The notes under the pieces are model-generated. The model had not been told where the DNA came from, did no database searches, and saw only the letters and a list, made by a program, of their open reading frames with translations. A program made the translations under genes and the position numbers. Source: BOKV01 sp041739465 (GTDB taxonomy: Bacteria > Pseudomonadota > Alphaproteobacteria > Rhizobiales > Rhizobiaceae). Taken from it: a stretch of DNA of 64,000 nucleotides. The DNA lies in the NCBI GenBank assembly GCA_041739465.1, contig JBGSNX010000073.1, forward strand, positions 1 to 64,000. Reading direction: 5' to 3'. Positions 16,055 to 25,226 of the stretch are shown here, piece by piece. Position 1 is the first letter of the stretch. Each line of letters opens with the position of its first letter.

Positions 16055-18535
16055 TCAGGTGCCGCGCGGCTTTGCCCGCGTGGTCGGCTGGGCGATTGCC
16101 GGATCTTCCGGCCATGAATGACGCGGATAGCGGCCTCTCATTTCGCTGCGGACCATTGCCCATGAGCCCTTCCAAAACCCCGGCAGGTCACGCGTGACCT
16201 GTATGGGACGGTGCGCAGGCGACAGAAGTTCGAGCGTCAGGGGCAGTGCCCCGCCCAGCACCGACGGATGGCGGGACAGACCGAAAAGCTCCTGAACACG
16301 TACAGCCACGAAAGCTGCGCCGTCTTCATAGCGAATCGGGTGCGCCGGGCCTGCGGGTGTGTGGAACATTGCAGGCAGCAAGCGTTCCATCTCACCTCCA
16401 TCATGCCCGGACCCGGCAACCAGAAATGCCAAGGCTTCATACAGGCGCGAAGGAGAAATATCGGCAGAGGCAACCGGCATCGAGAGGAAAGGCTCAAGCC
16501 AGCTTTCGAGCGTTTCCAGCAAGGCGGCATCGCCAACATCGGGCCAGGAGGGATCATTGGTACGAAGAAACGCAATGCGTTCGCGCAAGCGGGTTGCAGC
16601 ATTGCCCCAGTCGAGCCGGGAGAGGCCGGTCTTACGCAATTGCGCAAAGAGAACCGACTGCGGATTGTCATCGGGTACCAGCGGGGTGGGTGCATCCGCC
16701 AGCACCAGCGACCCGAGCCTTCGGATCAGGCGCGCCTTCACTTTGCCGCTGGCTTCATCAAACGAGACTTCCCGCGCCTGGCTGATACGGCTTTGGTGCA
16801 GGGACGCCAACTCGACAAGGTCAACAGGCGCTGCGGATACGATCCGCGCAGAAGCGGCACTGCCTTGAAGATCGGCAATCACCAGAAATTCCTGCCGTGC
16901 CAGCAGGTCGGTCTCTTCGATCCTTGCGCCGCGCCCGTTTGCGAGGCGGAATTTGCCAGTAGCACCCCTCGCCATGGCGATGCGGTCCGGCCATGCCAGC
17001 GACAACAATGCGCCTGTCGACAGCGACGCATTGGCGGCGCCGGGCCTGTCGGCACCGTTTGCAATGGATCGTGCCAAGCCCTTTGCGGCCTGCGCGCGCT
17101 CGCCCTTTTCGCTGCGAAAACGGTCGAGCCGTTGCGACAGGTCGACGGAATTGCCGCCAAGGCCACGTTCTTGTGCCAGAACCGCCAGAAGTGCGGCATC
17201 CATCGCTTGCCCGTGCTTTCCTGCCTCAACCACCATGTGGGCAAAGCGTGGCGGCAGCGGCAGTTCGCGCATTGCCTTGCCTTGGGCGGTGATCCGCCGT
17301 TTTGCATCGAGCGCTTCCAGCCCTTGCAACAGCTCGACCGCCTCGTTCCATGCTGCGGCCGGGGGATGGTCCAGCATTCGCATTTTTGCCGGGTCATCGA
17401 CGCCCCATTGCGCAAGATCAAGAGCCAGCCCGCAAAGGTCCGCCTCAAGGATCTCCGGCGTCTCGTTTGCCGGCAGGCTGGCCGATTGCTGTTCACGCCA
17501 AAGCCGGATTGCAATGCCCGGTGCAGTCCTTCCGGCACGACCGGCGCGCTGGGCGATTGCAGATCGCGAGGCGCGAACGGTTTCCAGACGGGTGAGACCG
17601 GTGCGCGCCTCATAGCGGGGCACACGCTTCAGGCCGCTGTCCACCACGATGCGTACCCCGTCAATGGTGAGCGAGGTTTCGGCAATCGAGGTTGCCAGCA
17701 CGACCTTGCGAACTCCTGGAATTGGCGGGCGAATGGCTTCATCCTGCGAACGCGGATCCATCGCACCAAACAGCGGGTAGAGCTTGACGTCCGCAGGCAA
17801 ATGACCGTCGAGGCGTTCGGCAGTGCGCGTTATTTCGCGCTGACCGGGCAGGAATGCCAACACCGAACCCTCTTCGGAGGCGAGTACGCGGCGAATGGTG
17901 GCAGCAACGCCATCCTCGACTGTCTCCCCGGGCGGGCGTTCGACATGGCGAAGTTCCACCTCAAAACTGCGACCGGGGCTTTCAACAACCGGCGCGCCAC
18001 CCAGCAGGCGCGAAATGGCTGCCGTGTCCAGCGTTGCCGACATCACCACAATGCGCAGATCAGGCCGCAAGGCGGATTGCACATCCAAGGCAAGTGCAAG
18101 GCCGAGGTCGGCATCCAGCGAACGCTCGTGGAATTCGTCAAAGACCAACGCGCTGATGCCTTCCAGAGAAGGATCATCCATCACCATCCGGGTGAAAACT
18201 CCTTCGGTGGCAAACAGGATGCGGGTAGCCGGGCCGGAACGGTTTTCCAGCCGCACCCGGTAGCCGACCTTGCCGCCGGGTTTTTCGCCAATCTGGCCAC
18301 CCATGAAAGTCGCCGCTGCACGCGCAGCAATCCGGCGCGGCTCCAGTACCAGAACCCTGCCCTGGCACCATGACGCGCCAGCAAGGGCAAACGGTACACG
18401 CGTGGTCTTGCCTGCGCCTGGCGCCGCCGAAAGCACCGCGCAATTGCCCTTTGTTATGGCAGCCAAAAGTGTTGGCAGTGCCGCATCAACCGGCATGGTG
18501 CCAACGGGCAGATGGGCCGGGTCAAGGCTGGTCAT
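16055..18535 (-). CDS. hrpB: ATP-dependent DEAH helicase HrpB
   Basis: Product of 826 residues. Walker A PGAGKTT at about 39-45, DEFH box at 133-136 (VFDEFHERS), SAT motif (VMSATLD) and the QRAGRAGR motif VI are all present, followed by the HrpB-specific C-terminal domain. It is a superfamily 2 RNA helicase family member of uncertain substrate. Its ATG overlaps the TGA of the upstream ABC ATPase gene (ATGA), so it is translated with the transporter operon. A long open frame on the opposite strand (16211-18373) is a codon-bias shadow, not a gene. Confidence 0.95.
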   Translation of the reverse strand: MTSLDPAHLPVGTMPVDAALPTLLAAITKGNCAVLSAAPGAGKTTRVPFALAGASWCQGRVLVLEPRRIAARAAATFMGGQIGEKPGGKVGYRVRLENRSGPATRILFATEGVFTRMVMDDPSLEGISALVFDEFHERSLDADLGLALALDVQSALRPDLRIVVMSATLDTAAISRLLGGAPVVESPGRSFEVELRHVERPPGETVEDGVAATIRRVLASEEGSVLAFLPGQREITRTAERLDGHLPADVKLYPLFGAMDPRSQDEAIRPPIPGVRKVVLATSIAETSLTIDGVRIVVDSGLKRVPRYEARTGLTRLETVRASRSAIAQRAGRAGRTAPGIAIRLWREQQSASLPANETPEILEADLCGLALDLAQWGVDDPAKMRMLDHPPAAAWNEAVELLQGLEALDAKRRITAQGKAMRELPLPPRFAHMVVEAGKHGQAMDAALLAVLAQERGLGGNSVDLSQRLDRFRSEKGERAQAAKGLARSIANGADRPGAANASLSTGALLSLAWPDRIAMARGATGKFRLANGRGARIEETDLLARQEFLVIADLQGSAASARIVSAAPVDLVELASLHQSRISQAREVSFDEASGKVKARLIRRLGSLVLADAPTPLVPDDNPQSVLFAQLRKTGLSRLDWGNAATRLRERIAFLRTNDPSWPDVGDAALLETLESWLEPFLSMPVASADISPSRLYEALAFLVAGSGHDGGEMERLLPAMFHTPAGPAHPIRYEDGAAFVAVRVQELFGLSRHPSVLGGALPLTLELLSPAHRPIQVTRDLPGFWKGSWAMVRSEMRGRYPRHSWPEDPAIAQPTTRAKPRGT

Positions 18536-19176
18536 GCTTCGCCAAGATCGACGATCGCGCCGCCCGCAGCATCGGCATCAGCACGATCATGTGTCACCAG
18601 CAAGACCGGCAGGCCACGGCTGCGCGCTTCAGCGAACACGAAGCTGCGGATTTGCTGCTTCAGCGCGGCATCAAGTTTCGAAAACGGTTCGTCCAGCAAA
18701 AGCGCACGCGGCTTTGACAACAACACCCGCATCAACGCGGCGCGTGCTTTTTGACCGCCTGAAAGCGTTGCCGGATCCCGCTCGAAAAAGCCTTCCAGTC
18801 CAGCCTCGGCAAGTGCCTGTTCTGCCAGTTCCCGGCGGCTGGCGCCGGCCGGATCACGAAGGGCAAAAACCAGATTTCCACCCACGCTCATGTGGGGAAA
18901 CAGCAGCGGGTCCTGAAACAGAAGTCCCAAACGGCGTTGGTGAGCCGGCAGGCGAGTGATTTCTTGGCCATCGAGCCAGACCGAGCCACTTGCGGAAAAG
19001 GCAGGCTCAAGGAAGCCGCCGACAAAGGCCAACAGGGTGGATTTTCCCGAGCCCGACGCACCCATGACTGTGAGTACTTCACCGGGGGGAATGGTTGCCG
19101 AAAGTTCGACAAGCACGCGCTGGCCAAGACGGATCGCCACTTTGTCAAGCACAAGTCCGGTCGGCTTCAAATTCAA
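18532..19176 (-). CDS. ynjD: ABC transporter ATPase, YnjD-like
   Basis: Product of 214 residues. Walker A is GASGSGKST, the signature LSGGQKARAALMR and Walker B ALLLDEPFSKLD. The best start is a TTG at 19176 (M-N-L-K-P-T-G-L) whose TTGA overlaps the permease stop; an upstream frame exists but begins inside the permease gene. The protein resembles E. coli YnjD and ThiQ-type ATPases, so thiamine-like or related solutes are possible substrates; the true substrate is unknown. The stop overlaps the hrpB start. Confidence 0.85.
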   Translation of the reverse strand: MNLKPTGLVLDKVAIRLGQRVLVELSATIPPGEVLTVMGASGSGKSTLLAFVGGFLEPAFSASGSVWLDGQEITRLPAHQRRLGLLFQDPLLFPHMSVGGNLVFALRDPAGASRRELAEQALAEAGLEGFFERDPATLSGGQKARAALMRVLLSKPRALLLDEPFSKLDAALKQQIRSFVFAEARSRGLPVLLVTHDRADADAAGGAIVDLGEA

Positions 19177-20855
19177 GAAACACCCTGCATGTCGCGCCGC
19201 CCGGCGTGGATGATTGCCGGAACCAGCGTGGCGAGCGCAAAACACAGTGCCGGCAGGACAAGCTGGACAAACGCATACACGCCAATAATGCGCCTGTCAC
19301 CGCCCGAAGAAAGCGCCACAGCCTCGGTGGCCAGTGTTGGCCAGCGGCCAGCGCCGATCAGCAGCGTCGGCAGAGAGAGGCTGACCGACACCGCAAATCC
19401 AACGGCAGCAGCGGCAAGAACAGGGCGCAGAAGCATCGGCAGGCGGATGCTCCAGAAAATGCGGTTGGGCGTGGCACCCAGGGAACGCGCTACTTGCAGA
19501 TAGCGCCCGTCAAGCGCCCGCCATGGATCAGACAACGACAGGAAAACATACGGAAGAACGAATACCAGATGGGTAAGCGAAAGCGCTGCAAATCCTGCAT
19601 TCAGTCCGGTTGCCAGGAAGAAGAGTTGCAGGCCGAAAACAAAGGCGATCTGCGGGACCAGAAGCGGCACGTACAAAAAGAGCAAGGCCCGGTTGCCACC
19701 GGTTTTGCCGGTGCGCGCTTCCCGCTCAAGACAGGCGATGGCCAGAACCAACGCTACCAGCGTGGAAACCATGCCTGCAGCCAAGGTCACCGCAACCGGC
19801 TTGCCGAGCATTGGAAGCTGCCGCTCCCAGGTGCGCAATGTGAGGCTTTGCGGCAAGGCGTCGGGAAACTGCCAATTGCCGGCTATTGACCAAAGCGCCA
19901 GTATCGACAGGCCAACAAACATGGTCATTGCCGAGACAACGACAATGCCTGCAAGCAGCAGGCGGACCGCATTGTCTGATGAAAAGCGCTGCCCGGTTGT
20001 GGCCAGCCACCGCATTGAGGCTCCGGCAAGCCTCTCCAGCAACAGCCAGAGACCAAGCGCGCCGACCGTGATTGCCAATTGCAGGATCGCCCCTGCCGAT
20101 GCCATGAAACGCAGAGACAAATCGGGATCGTTCATGAAATGAACCAGTCGCACCGAAAGCGGTGCTGGCTGGGTCGGACCAAGGATGACCGCAACATCAA
20201 CAACGGAAGTTGCGTAGGCCAGCACGGCAAACACTGCGAGGCGGATTTGCGGGTATAGCTGCGGCCAGACGACATGCAGGAAACCGGCGATGCGCCCATA
20301 GCCCAGACTGGCGGCTATCGCCATCCGGCCCCGAGGTGCGATCTGCGGCAGGGCGGCAAGTGTCACCAAAAACAGGAATGGCAATTCCTTGGCAATCAGA
20401 CCGGCCATCATGGTCAGCCCCAAGGGATCGTTGACAATGAGCCAGTCTGGCGGACGGGTGAACCCGGTCAATTCTGGCGATGCGACCCGCATCAGCCAGC
20501 CTGATGGTGCCAGCAGGAACGCCAGCCCGAAAGCCGCGGCAGCATGGGGAACCGACAGCAGCGGCGAGAGCAGATGCTGCAACCGGCGAAACACTCGCGT
20601 GTGCGACCAGCCGGCAACAAAACCGGCCACCACGATCACTGCAACCAGTGTGGTGATCAGTCCGGTTGCAAGGCTCAGGAATGAAGATCGCAACAGGCCG
20701 GGAGTTTGGAACAATTGGCCAAACGGCGCGAGGCTGAAGCCATTGCCGCCCAGTGCCGGCAAATAGCCAAATGCCGGCAGCAAGGTGGCAAGAAGACCAA
20801 AGGCAACGGGCGCAAGCAGAACCGAAATGGTGAGCGCAGGCGCTGCTCTCAGCAT
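19173..20855 (-). CDS. ynjC: two-domain ABC permease, YnjC-like
   Basis: Product of 560 residues, about twice a single permease, with two BPD-type halves of roughly six membrane helices each; each half has an EAA-like loop (for example GYGRIAGFLHVVWPQLYPQ and RSLGATPNRIFWSIRLPMLL). A fused permease of this kind occurs in iron, thiamine and YnjC-type importers. It lies between the binding protein (19 bases upstream) and the ATPase (4-base overlap), completing an importer. Substrate not identifiable from sequence. Confidence 0.88.
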   Translation of the reverse strand: MLRAAPALTISVLLAPVAFGLLATLLPAFGYLPALGGNGFSLAPFGQLFQTPGLLRSSFLSLATGLITTLVAVIVVAGFVAGWSHTRVFRRLQHLLSPLLSVPHAAAAFGLAFLLAPSGWLMRVASPELTGFTRPPDWLIVNDPLGLTMMAGLIAKELPFLFLVTLAALPQIAPRGRMAIAASLGYGRIAGFLHVVWPQLYPQIRLAVFAVLAYATSVVDVAVILGPTQPAPLSVRLVHFMNDPDLSLRFMASAGAILQLAITVGALGLWLLLERLAGASMRWLATTGQRFSSDNAVRLLLAGIVVVSAMTMFVGLSILALWSIAGNWQFPDALPQSLTLRTWERQLPMLGKPVAVTLAAGMVSTLVALVLAIACLEREARTGKTGGNRALLFLYVPLLVPQIAFVFGLQLFFLATGLNAGFAALSLTHLVFVLPYVFLSLSDPWRALDGRYLQVARSLGATPNRIFWSIRLPMLLRPVLAAAAVGFAVSVSLSLPTLLIGAGRWPTLATEAVALSSGGDRRIIGVYAFVQLVLPALCFALATLVPAIIHAGRRDMQGVS

Positions 20856-20874
20856 CGGGTCCGCCTGGCCAAAA

Positions 20875-22092
20875 TCAGTTGGCCACGCCGTAGCGGCGCG
20901 TCCATTCCTGTTCGATCCGGGTCATCCAAGTGGCGTGCGGCTCGTTCAATGTCGGACCAAGTTCGCCGGGCTTCAAGGTTGCCACACCAAGGTCGAGCGC
21001 TTCGAACGCTGCGCGTTGTGCGGGGTCAAGTTTCTCCATCGACAGCACCGTCGGGTCGCCCCACACCTTGGGATCTTGCTTGCGCAGTTGCGCTTCAGGC
21101 GAAGCCATGAAGTTTGCCAGAAGGAGCGCACCTTCCTTGGCAGCGGCGTTGAACGGCACTGTCAGGAAGTGGGTGTTGCCAAGGGTTCCTGCGGAAAACA
21201 CGAAGGAACGAACGGTATCGGGCAATTCGCCGGTGGCGATCGCGTTGGAGGCTTCCGCAGGAGAAAAGGCAAAGGCAATGTCTATCTCATTGTCGGAAAG
21301 CAGTTGCCGCAGTGCCTCCTTGTTTTTGGGGAATGTGCGCCCGGAGCGCCAAAGATTTGGCTGAAGTTCGTCCAGTTTGGCAAAGAATGGTGCCGTTACA
21401 TCTGAAAAAGTCGCCTCGTTCACCGGCTGCAACAGAACGGCAGGATCAGCTACGGTTTCAGACAGCGCCTGCTTCAGGAAGGACGAGCCGATGAAATCTG
21501 GCGGCGAGGGATAGGTGAAACGACCGGGGTGCTTCTTGCTCCACTCAACCAGTGCAGCAAAGGAATCGGGCATTTCAAGTCCGCGTGCAGTGTCGTGGAA
21601 GAACACCATCTTTGCCATGCCCCAAGGCGATTCAAGGCCTTCCACGGGCACGGTGAAATCGACGGTTATGGTAGGCTTCTTTTCGTGATCGACATATTGC
21701 CAGTTCGGAAGCTTGTCTGCCCAGCTTGGTGAAAGCAGCAATTCCTGCCGCTTCATCGAAGCAAAGTTTTCGCCGTTGATCCAGATGACATCGATGGAGC
21801 CGCCCTCGACCTTGCCGGCCGCTTTTTCGGCAACAACCTTGGCAACAGCAGTTGCCGTGTCCTCAAGTTTCACATGAACGACGGTCACGCCATGGCGTTC
21901 AAGCATCACGCCGCCTGCCCAGGCGATGTAGTCGTTGATGTTCTGTGCGCCGCCCCATGCGTTGAAATAGACCGTCTGGCCACGCGCTGCTTCCTCCACG
22001 GCTTTCCAATTGGAAAGATCGACGGCGCTGGACGGGGTGGTTGCAGCCAGCAGAACCAGAAGTCCTGCGGTGGTTGTCGCGGTCAAACGCAT
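20875..22092 (-). CDS. ynjB: periplasmic solute-binding protein, YnjB-like
   Basis: Product of 405 residues with a signal peptide (about 1-23, ending PSSA). The body is a class II extracellular binding protein with YFNAWGGAQNINDYIAWAG near the N-terminus, IDVIWINGENFASMK, and LITNFMASPEAQLRKQDP-like sequence, all typical of the YnjB family (DUF of ABC binding proteins). AAGGAAATAAAAA precedes the ATG. It captures an unknown ligand for the YnjCD permease/ATPase. First gene of a ynjB-ynjC-ynjD-hrpB run. Confidence 0.88.
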   Translation of the reverse strand: MRLTATTTAGLLVLLAATTPSSAVDLSNWKAVEEAARGQTVYFNAWGGAQNINDYIAWAGGVMLERHGVTVVHVKLEDTATAVAKVVAEKAAGKVEGGSIDVIWINGENFASMKRQELLLSPSWADKLPNWQYVDHEKKPTITVDFTVPVEGLESPWGMAKMVFFHDTARGLEMPDSFAALVEWSKKHPGRFTYPSPPDFIGSSFLKQALSETVADPAVLLQPVNEATFSDVTAPFFAKLDELQPNLWRSGRTFPKNKEALRQLLSDNEIDIAFAFSPAEASNAIATGELPDTVRSFVFSAGTLGNTHFLTVPFNAAAKEGALLLANFMASPEAQLRKQDPKVWGDPTVLSMEKLDPAQRAAFEALDLGVATLKPGELGPTLNEPHATWMTRIEQEWTRRYGVAN

Positions 22093-22189
22093 TTTTTATT
22101 TCCTTCTTTTCTGTTTGCTTGTCTGGAAATAGCGTTTGAAGAAATGCCGGGTCAAAACACACTTGCGTTACGCTACAATTGATCTGTGG

Positions 22190-23680
22190 TCATGCATCGC
22201 GGTTTGTCAGCGTACGTGAGACGCAATCCAGCCATCCGGCATATTTGCGCTCGCGTATGTCGCTGTCCAGCTTCGGCTCGAAACGCTGGTCGAGTGACCA
22301 GACTTTTGCAAACCCTTCTTCATCCGGCCAAACGCCAGCGTGCGATCCGGCAAGCCAGGCCGCACCCAATGCCGTCGTCTCCAAAATCTTCGGCCGGTCG
22401 ACTGGCGCGTCCAGCATGTCGGCGAGGAACTGCATGGTCCAGTTGCTGGCAACCATGCCGCCATCCACCCGCAACACCGTTTCGCCCGAAGGCTTCCAAT
22501 CGCCCTGCATGGCTTCCAGCAAGTCGCGCGTCTGGTAGCAGACGCTTTCCAGTGCCGCCCGGGCAAACTCCTTCGGGCCCGAATTGCGGGTAAGGCCGAA
22601 CATCGCGCCGCGCGCATCGGCATCCCAATAGGGCGCGCCAAGGCCGGTAAAGGCAGGAACCAGATAGACTTGCTGGGACGGATCAGCGGCAGCGGCAAGA
22701 TCGCCGGTGCGGTCCGCCGCATCAATGATGCCAAGCCCATCGCGCAGCCATTGCACTGCCGCGCCCGCGATGAAGATGGAGCCTTCAAGTGCATATGTCG
22801 TCTTGCCGCCAAGGCGGTAGGCGATGGTTGTCAGAAGCCGGTTCTTGGACAGGACCATGTCGCGCCCGGTATTGAGCAAGGCGAAGCAACCAGTGCCATA
22901 AGTTGACTTGAACATGCCGGGGGCAAAGCAGGCCTGGCCAATCGTGGCTGCCTGCTGGTCACCGGCAATGCCGTGTATGGGTATTTGCACGCCGAACAAT
23001 TCCTTGTCGGTCGTGCCGTATTCGGCGGCGCAATCATGGACCTGTGGCAACATCGAGGCTGGAACGCCAAGGATGGCGAGCAGTTCTTCATCCCAGCGGT
23101 TTTCGGCAATGTTGTAGAGCAAGGTGCGCGAGGCATTGGTTGCGTCGGTCGCGTGCACCTTGCCGCCGGTAAGCCGCCACACCAGAAACGCATCAATGGT
23201 GCCAAAGGCCAGTTCACCGCGGTCCGCAGCAGCACGGGCGCCTTCGACATTGTCGAGGATCCAGCGCACTTTTGTTCCGGAGAAATAGGGGTCGAGCAAC
23301 AGACCGGTTTTTTGGGTAAAAAGTGGCTCCAGCTCTTGCGCCTTGAGTTCGTTGCAAAAGGGTGCTGTTCGCCGGTCCTGCCAGACAATGGCGTTGTGGA
23401 CCGGTTTACCGGTCTTCCGGTTCCAGACCAGCGTGGTCTCGCGCTGGTTGGTTATGCCGATGGCGGCAACGGGTTTGCCGTCTGCCCCGGCAAGTGCCTT
23501 GCGCATGGTCTCAACAACGGTTTGCCAGATTTCCTCGGCATCGTGTTCAACCCAGCCCGATTTGGGATAGTGCTGTTTGAATTCCCGCTGTGCTGAGGCG
23601 ATGATCTTCGAAGGCCCGCCAAACAGAATGGCCCGCGACGAGGTGGTTCCCTGGTCAACTGCCAGAACGAGACTTTCCAT
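22190..23680 (-). CDS. glpK: glycerol kinase
   Basis: Product of 496 residues from MESLVLAVDQGTTSSRAILF, with GGGAGGG upstream; the longer frame from 23698 is unlikely. FGGY-family features include DQGTTSSR (phosphate 1), GWVEHDAEEIW, the substrate segment QRETTLVWNRKTG, and GTGCFALLNTG plus YALEGSIFIAGAAVQWLRDGL. It phosphorylates glycerol to glycerol-3-phosphate in the cytoplasm. No glpD or uptake facilitator is adjacent; the next gene on the strand is an acuI-like reductase. Confidence 0.97.
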   Translation of the reverse strand: MESLVLAVDQGTTSSRAILFGGPSKIIASAQREFKQHYPKSGWVEHDAEEIWQTVVETMRKALAGADGKPVAAIGITNQRETTLVWNRKTGKPVHNAIVWQDRRTAPFCNELKAQELEPLFTQKTGLLLDPYFSGTKVRWILDNVEGARAAADRGELAFGTIDAFLVWRLTGGKVHATDATNASRTLLYNIAENRWDEELLAILGVPASMLPQVHDCAAEYGTTDKELFGVQIPIHGIAGDQQAATIGQACFAPGMFKSTYGTGCFALLNTGRDMVLSKNRLLTTIAYRLGGKTTYALEGSIFIAGAAVQWLRDGLGIIDAADRTGDLAAAADPSQQVYLVPAFTGLGAPYWDADARGAMFGLTRNSGPKEFARAALESVCYQTRDLLEAMQGDWKPSGETVLRVDGGMVASNWTMQFLADMLDAPVDRPKILETTALGAAWLAGSHAGVWPDEEGFAKVWSLDQRFEPKLDSDIRERKYAGWLDCVSRTLTNRDA

Positions 23681-23701
23681 CTTTGCCCTCCCAGACAAGA
23701 A

Positions 23702-24697
23702 TTAGCGTGCCATGTCCACAACAACGCGGCCGCGGATTTTGCCGTCGAGGATGTCGTGCGCCGCACCGATGATGTCCTCAAAGCCGATGGTGGTGGTCAG
23801 GGACGCAAGCTTTGCATGGTCAAGTTCCGTTGCCAGCCGCTGCCACGCCTGGGTGCGAAGCGACAATGGCGCCATGACCGAATCCACTCCCAGTAGGGCC
23901 ACGTTGCGCAGAATGAACGGCATGACAGTTGCAGGAAGGTCAAACCCTTGTGCCAGCCCGCAAGCTGCAATTGCTCCGCCATACTTCGACTGCGCAAGCA
24001 GGTTTGCCAATGTGTGGCTGCCGACACAATCCACCCCGGCGGCCCAGCGTTCCTTGCCAAGCGGCCTACCCGGCTCGGACAGCTCCTTGCGGTCGATGAT
24101 TTCCGATGCACCCAGCGATTTGAGAAAGTCTGCTTCTTGCGCCCGCCCGGTTGAAGCAATGACGTGCCAACCGAGGCTGGCAAGCAGGCTGATGGCAACC
24201 GTGCCAACCCCGCCATTGGCACCCGTCACCACAACAGGGCCGTCGGCTGGTTTCATGCCGTGGCGCTCCAACGCCATGACAGACAACATCGCGGTGTAAC
24301 CGGCGGTGCCAACCGACATCGCCTGCATGGGGGTCAAACCGGTTGGCAACGGGATCAGCCAGTCCGACTTGACGCGCGCAAGACCGGCATAGGCTCCCCA
24401 ATGGGTTTCCCCGGTGCCAAAACCGTTGAGAATGACCCTGTCGCCTTCGCGAAACCTTGGGCTTTGCGAGCTTTTTACCCGGCCAGCAAAATCAATTCCA
24501 GGCACCATCGGCCAATGGCGCACAACCGGGCTTTTTCCGGTTATCGCAAGGCCGTCCTTGTAATTCACCGTCGTGGCTTCGATGGCAACAGTCACGTCGC
24601 CATCCATCAGATCAGCCTCGCGCAGGCGGGTAACAGCCACGGTCTGCTTCTTGTCTTCGTCGCGCGAAACCAGAACCGCCTTGAAATCTTCAGCCAT
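23702..24697 (-). CDS. acuI: AcuI/YhdH-type zinc-free quinone/acryloyl-CoA reductase
   Basis: Product of 331 residues from MAEDFKAVLVSRD, preceded by GGGGGAG. It is a medium-chain dehydrogenase/reductase with GROES-like N-half and an NADPH-binding Rossmann fold: VVVTGANGGVGTVAISLLASLGWHVIAS (about 150-177). PGIDFAGRV and GTAGYTAMLSVMAL are typical of the YhdH/AcuI subfamily, which reduces acryloyl-CoA to propionyl-CoA. In marine alphaproteobacteria it handles acrylate from DMSP; no other DMSP genes are seen here, so the physiological substrate is open. It is 21 bases upstream of glpK. Confidence 0.88.
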   Translation of the reverse strand: MAEDFKAVLVSRDEDKKQTVAVTRLREADLMDGDVTVAIEATTVNYKDGLAITGKSPVVRHWPMVPGIDFAGRVKSSQSPRFREGDRVILNGFGTGETHWGAYAGLARVKSDWLIPLPTGLTPMQAMSVGTAGYTAMLSVMALERHGMKPADGPVVVTGANGGVGTVAISLLASLGWHVIASTGRAQEADFLKSLGASEIIDRKELSEPGRPLGKERWAAGVDCVGSHTLANLLAQSKYGGAIAACGLAQGFDLPATVMPFILRNVALLGVDSVMAPLSLRTQAWQRLATELDHAKLASLTTTIGFEDIIGAAHDILDGKIRGRVVVDMAR

Positions 24698-24731
24698 GTT
24701 TTCTCCCCCGTTTGCGCAAATGCGCCAAGCT

Positions 24732-25202
24732 TCAGGCTTTCTGCTCGTGCCTGTGCTCCAGAAACTCTCCAAGCACCACCAAAATGGCGCCAATGGTAAT
24801 GAAGCTGTCGGCCAGATTGAATACCGCAAAAGACCAGTCGCCAACATGAAATAGTATAAAATCGACCACGTGGCCGAGGCGCAGCCGGTCGATCAAATTC
24901 CCGATGGCACCGCCGATGATGCACGCATAGCCGGCCCGCAGAAGCAGGCGGTCTGGCTCAGAACGCACCCAAAGGAAAATCACAACGCCGGTGATCAGCA
25001 TGGTCAGGATGATCAGCGGCAGATCGCCGACGCCCGAGAACAGTGAAAATGCAATGCCGGTATTGTGCGTGCGGTAAAGTGCCAGCACCGGCAAAAGGTC
25101 GATCGACTGGCGCAAGGGCAGATAGTGTTCGACCGCCAGCTTTGAAGCCTGGTCCAGCGCCAGCAGGACAAGAACCAGAAAAATGCCAGTGCGCGTCTTC
25201 AT
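24732..25202 (-). CDS. lspA: lipoprotein signal peptidase II
   Basis: Product of 156 residues with four membrane segments. The aspartyl protease motifs GGAIGNLIDRL (about 112-122) and FNLADSFITIG (about 130-140) supply the two catalytic Asp residues; DQASKL near 17 and HNTGIAFS near 46 are also conserved. It removes signal peptides from prolipoproteins in the inner membrane. The start region is a 14-base tandem duplication (25193-25220): the upstream ATG of the duplicate opens a five-codon frame ending in a TGA that overlaps the lspA ATG. Confidence 0.95.
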   Translation of the reverse strand: MKTRTGIFLVLVLLALDQASKLAVEHYLPLRQSIDLLPVLALYRTHNTGIAFSLFSGVGDLPLIILTMLITGVVIFLWVRSEPDRLLLRAGYACIIGGAIGNLIDRLRLGHVVDFILFHVGDWSFAVFNLADSFITIGAILVVLGEFLEHRHEQKA

Positions 25203-25220
25203 GGTCGCGTCTTCATGGGC
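25193..25220. repeat. 14-base tandem duplication over the lspA start codon
   Basis: GCGTCTTCATGGTC (25193-25206) and GCGTCTTCATGGGC (25207-25220) are 13/14 identical. Each copy holds a minus-strand ATG AAG ACG CGC/A; only the left one is in frame with lspA. Confidence 0.85.
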
Positions 25221-25226
25221 GCGATT

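Noticed and set aside
16211..18373. 720-residue plus-strand open frame opposite hrpB
   Set aside because: It mirrors the hrpB gene in a GC-rich genome, has no family motif, is Gln/Arg/Cys-rich without order, and lacks a proper ribosome site.
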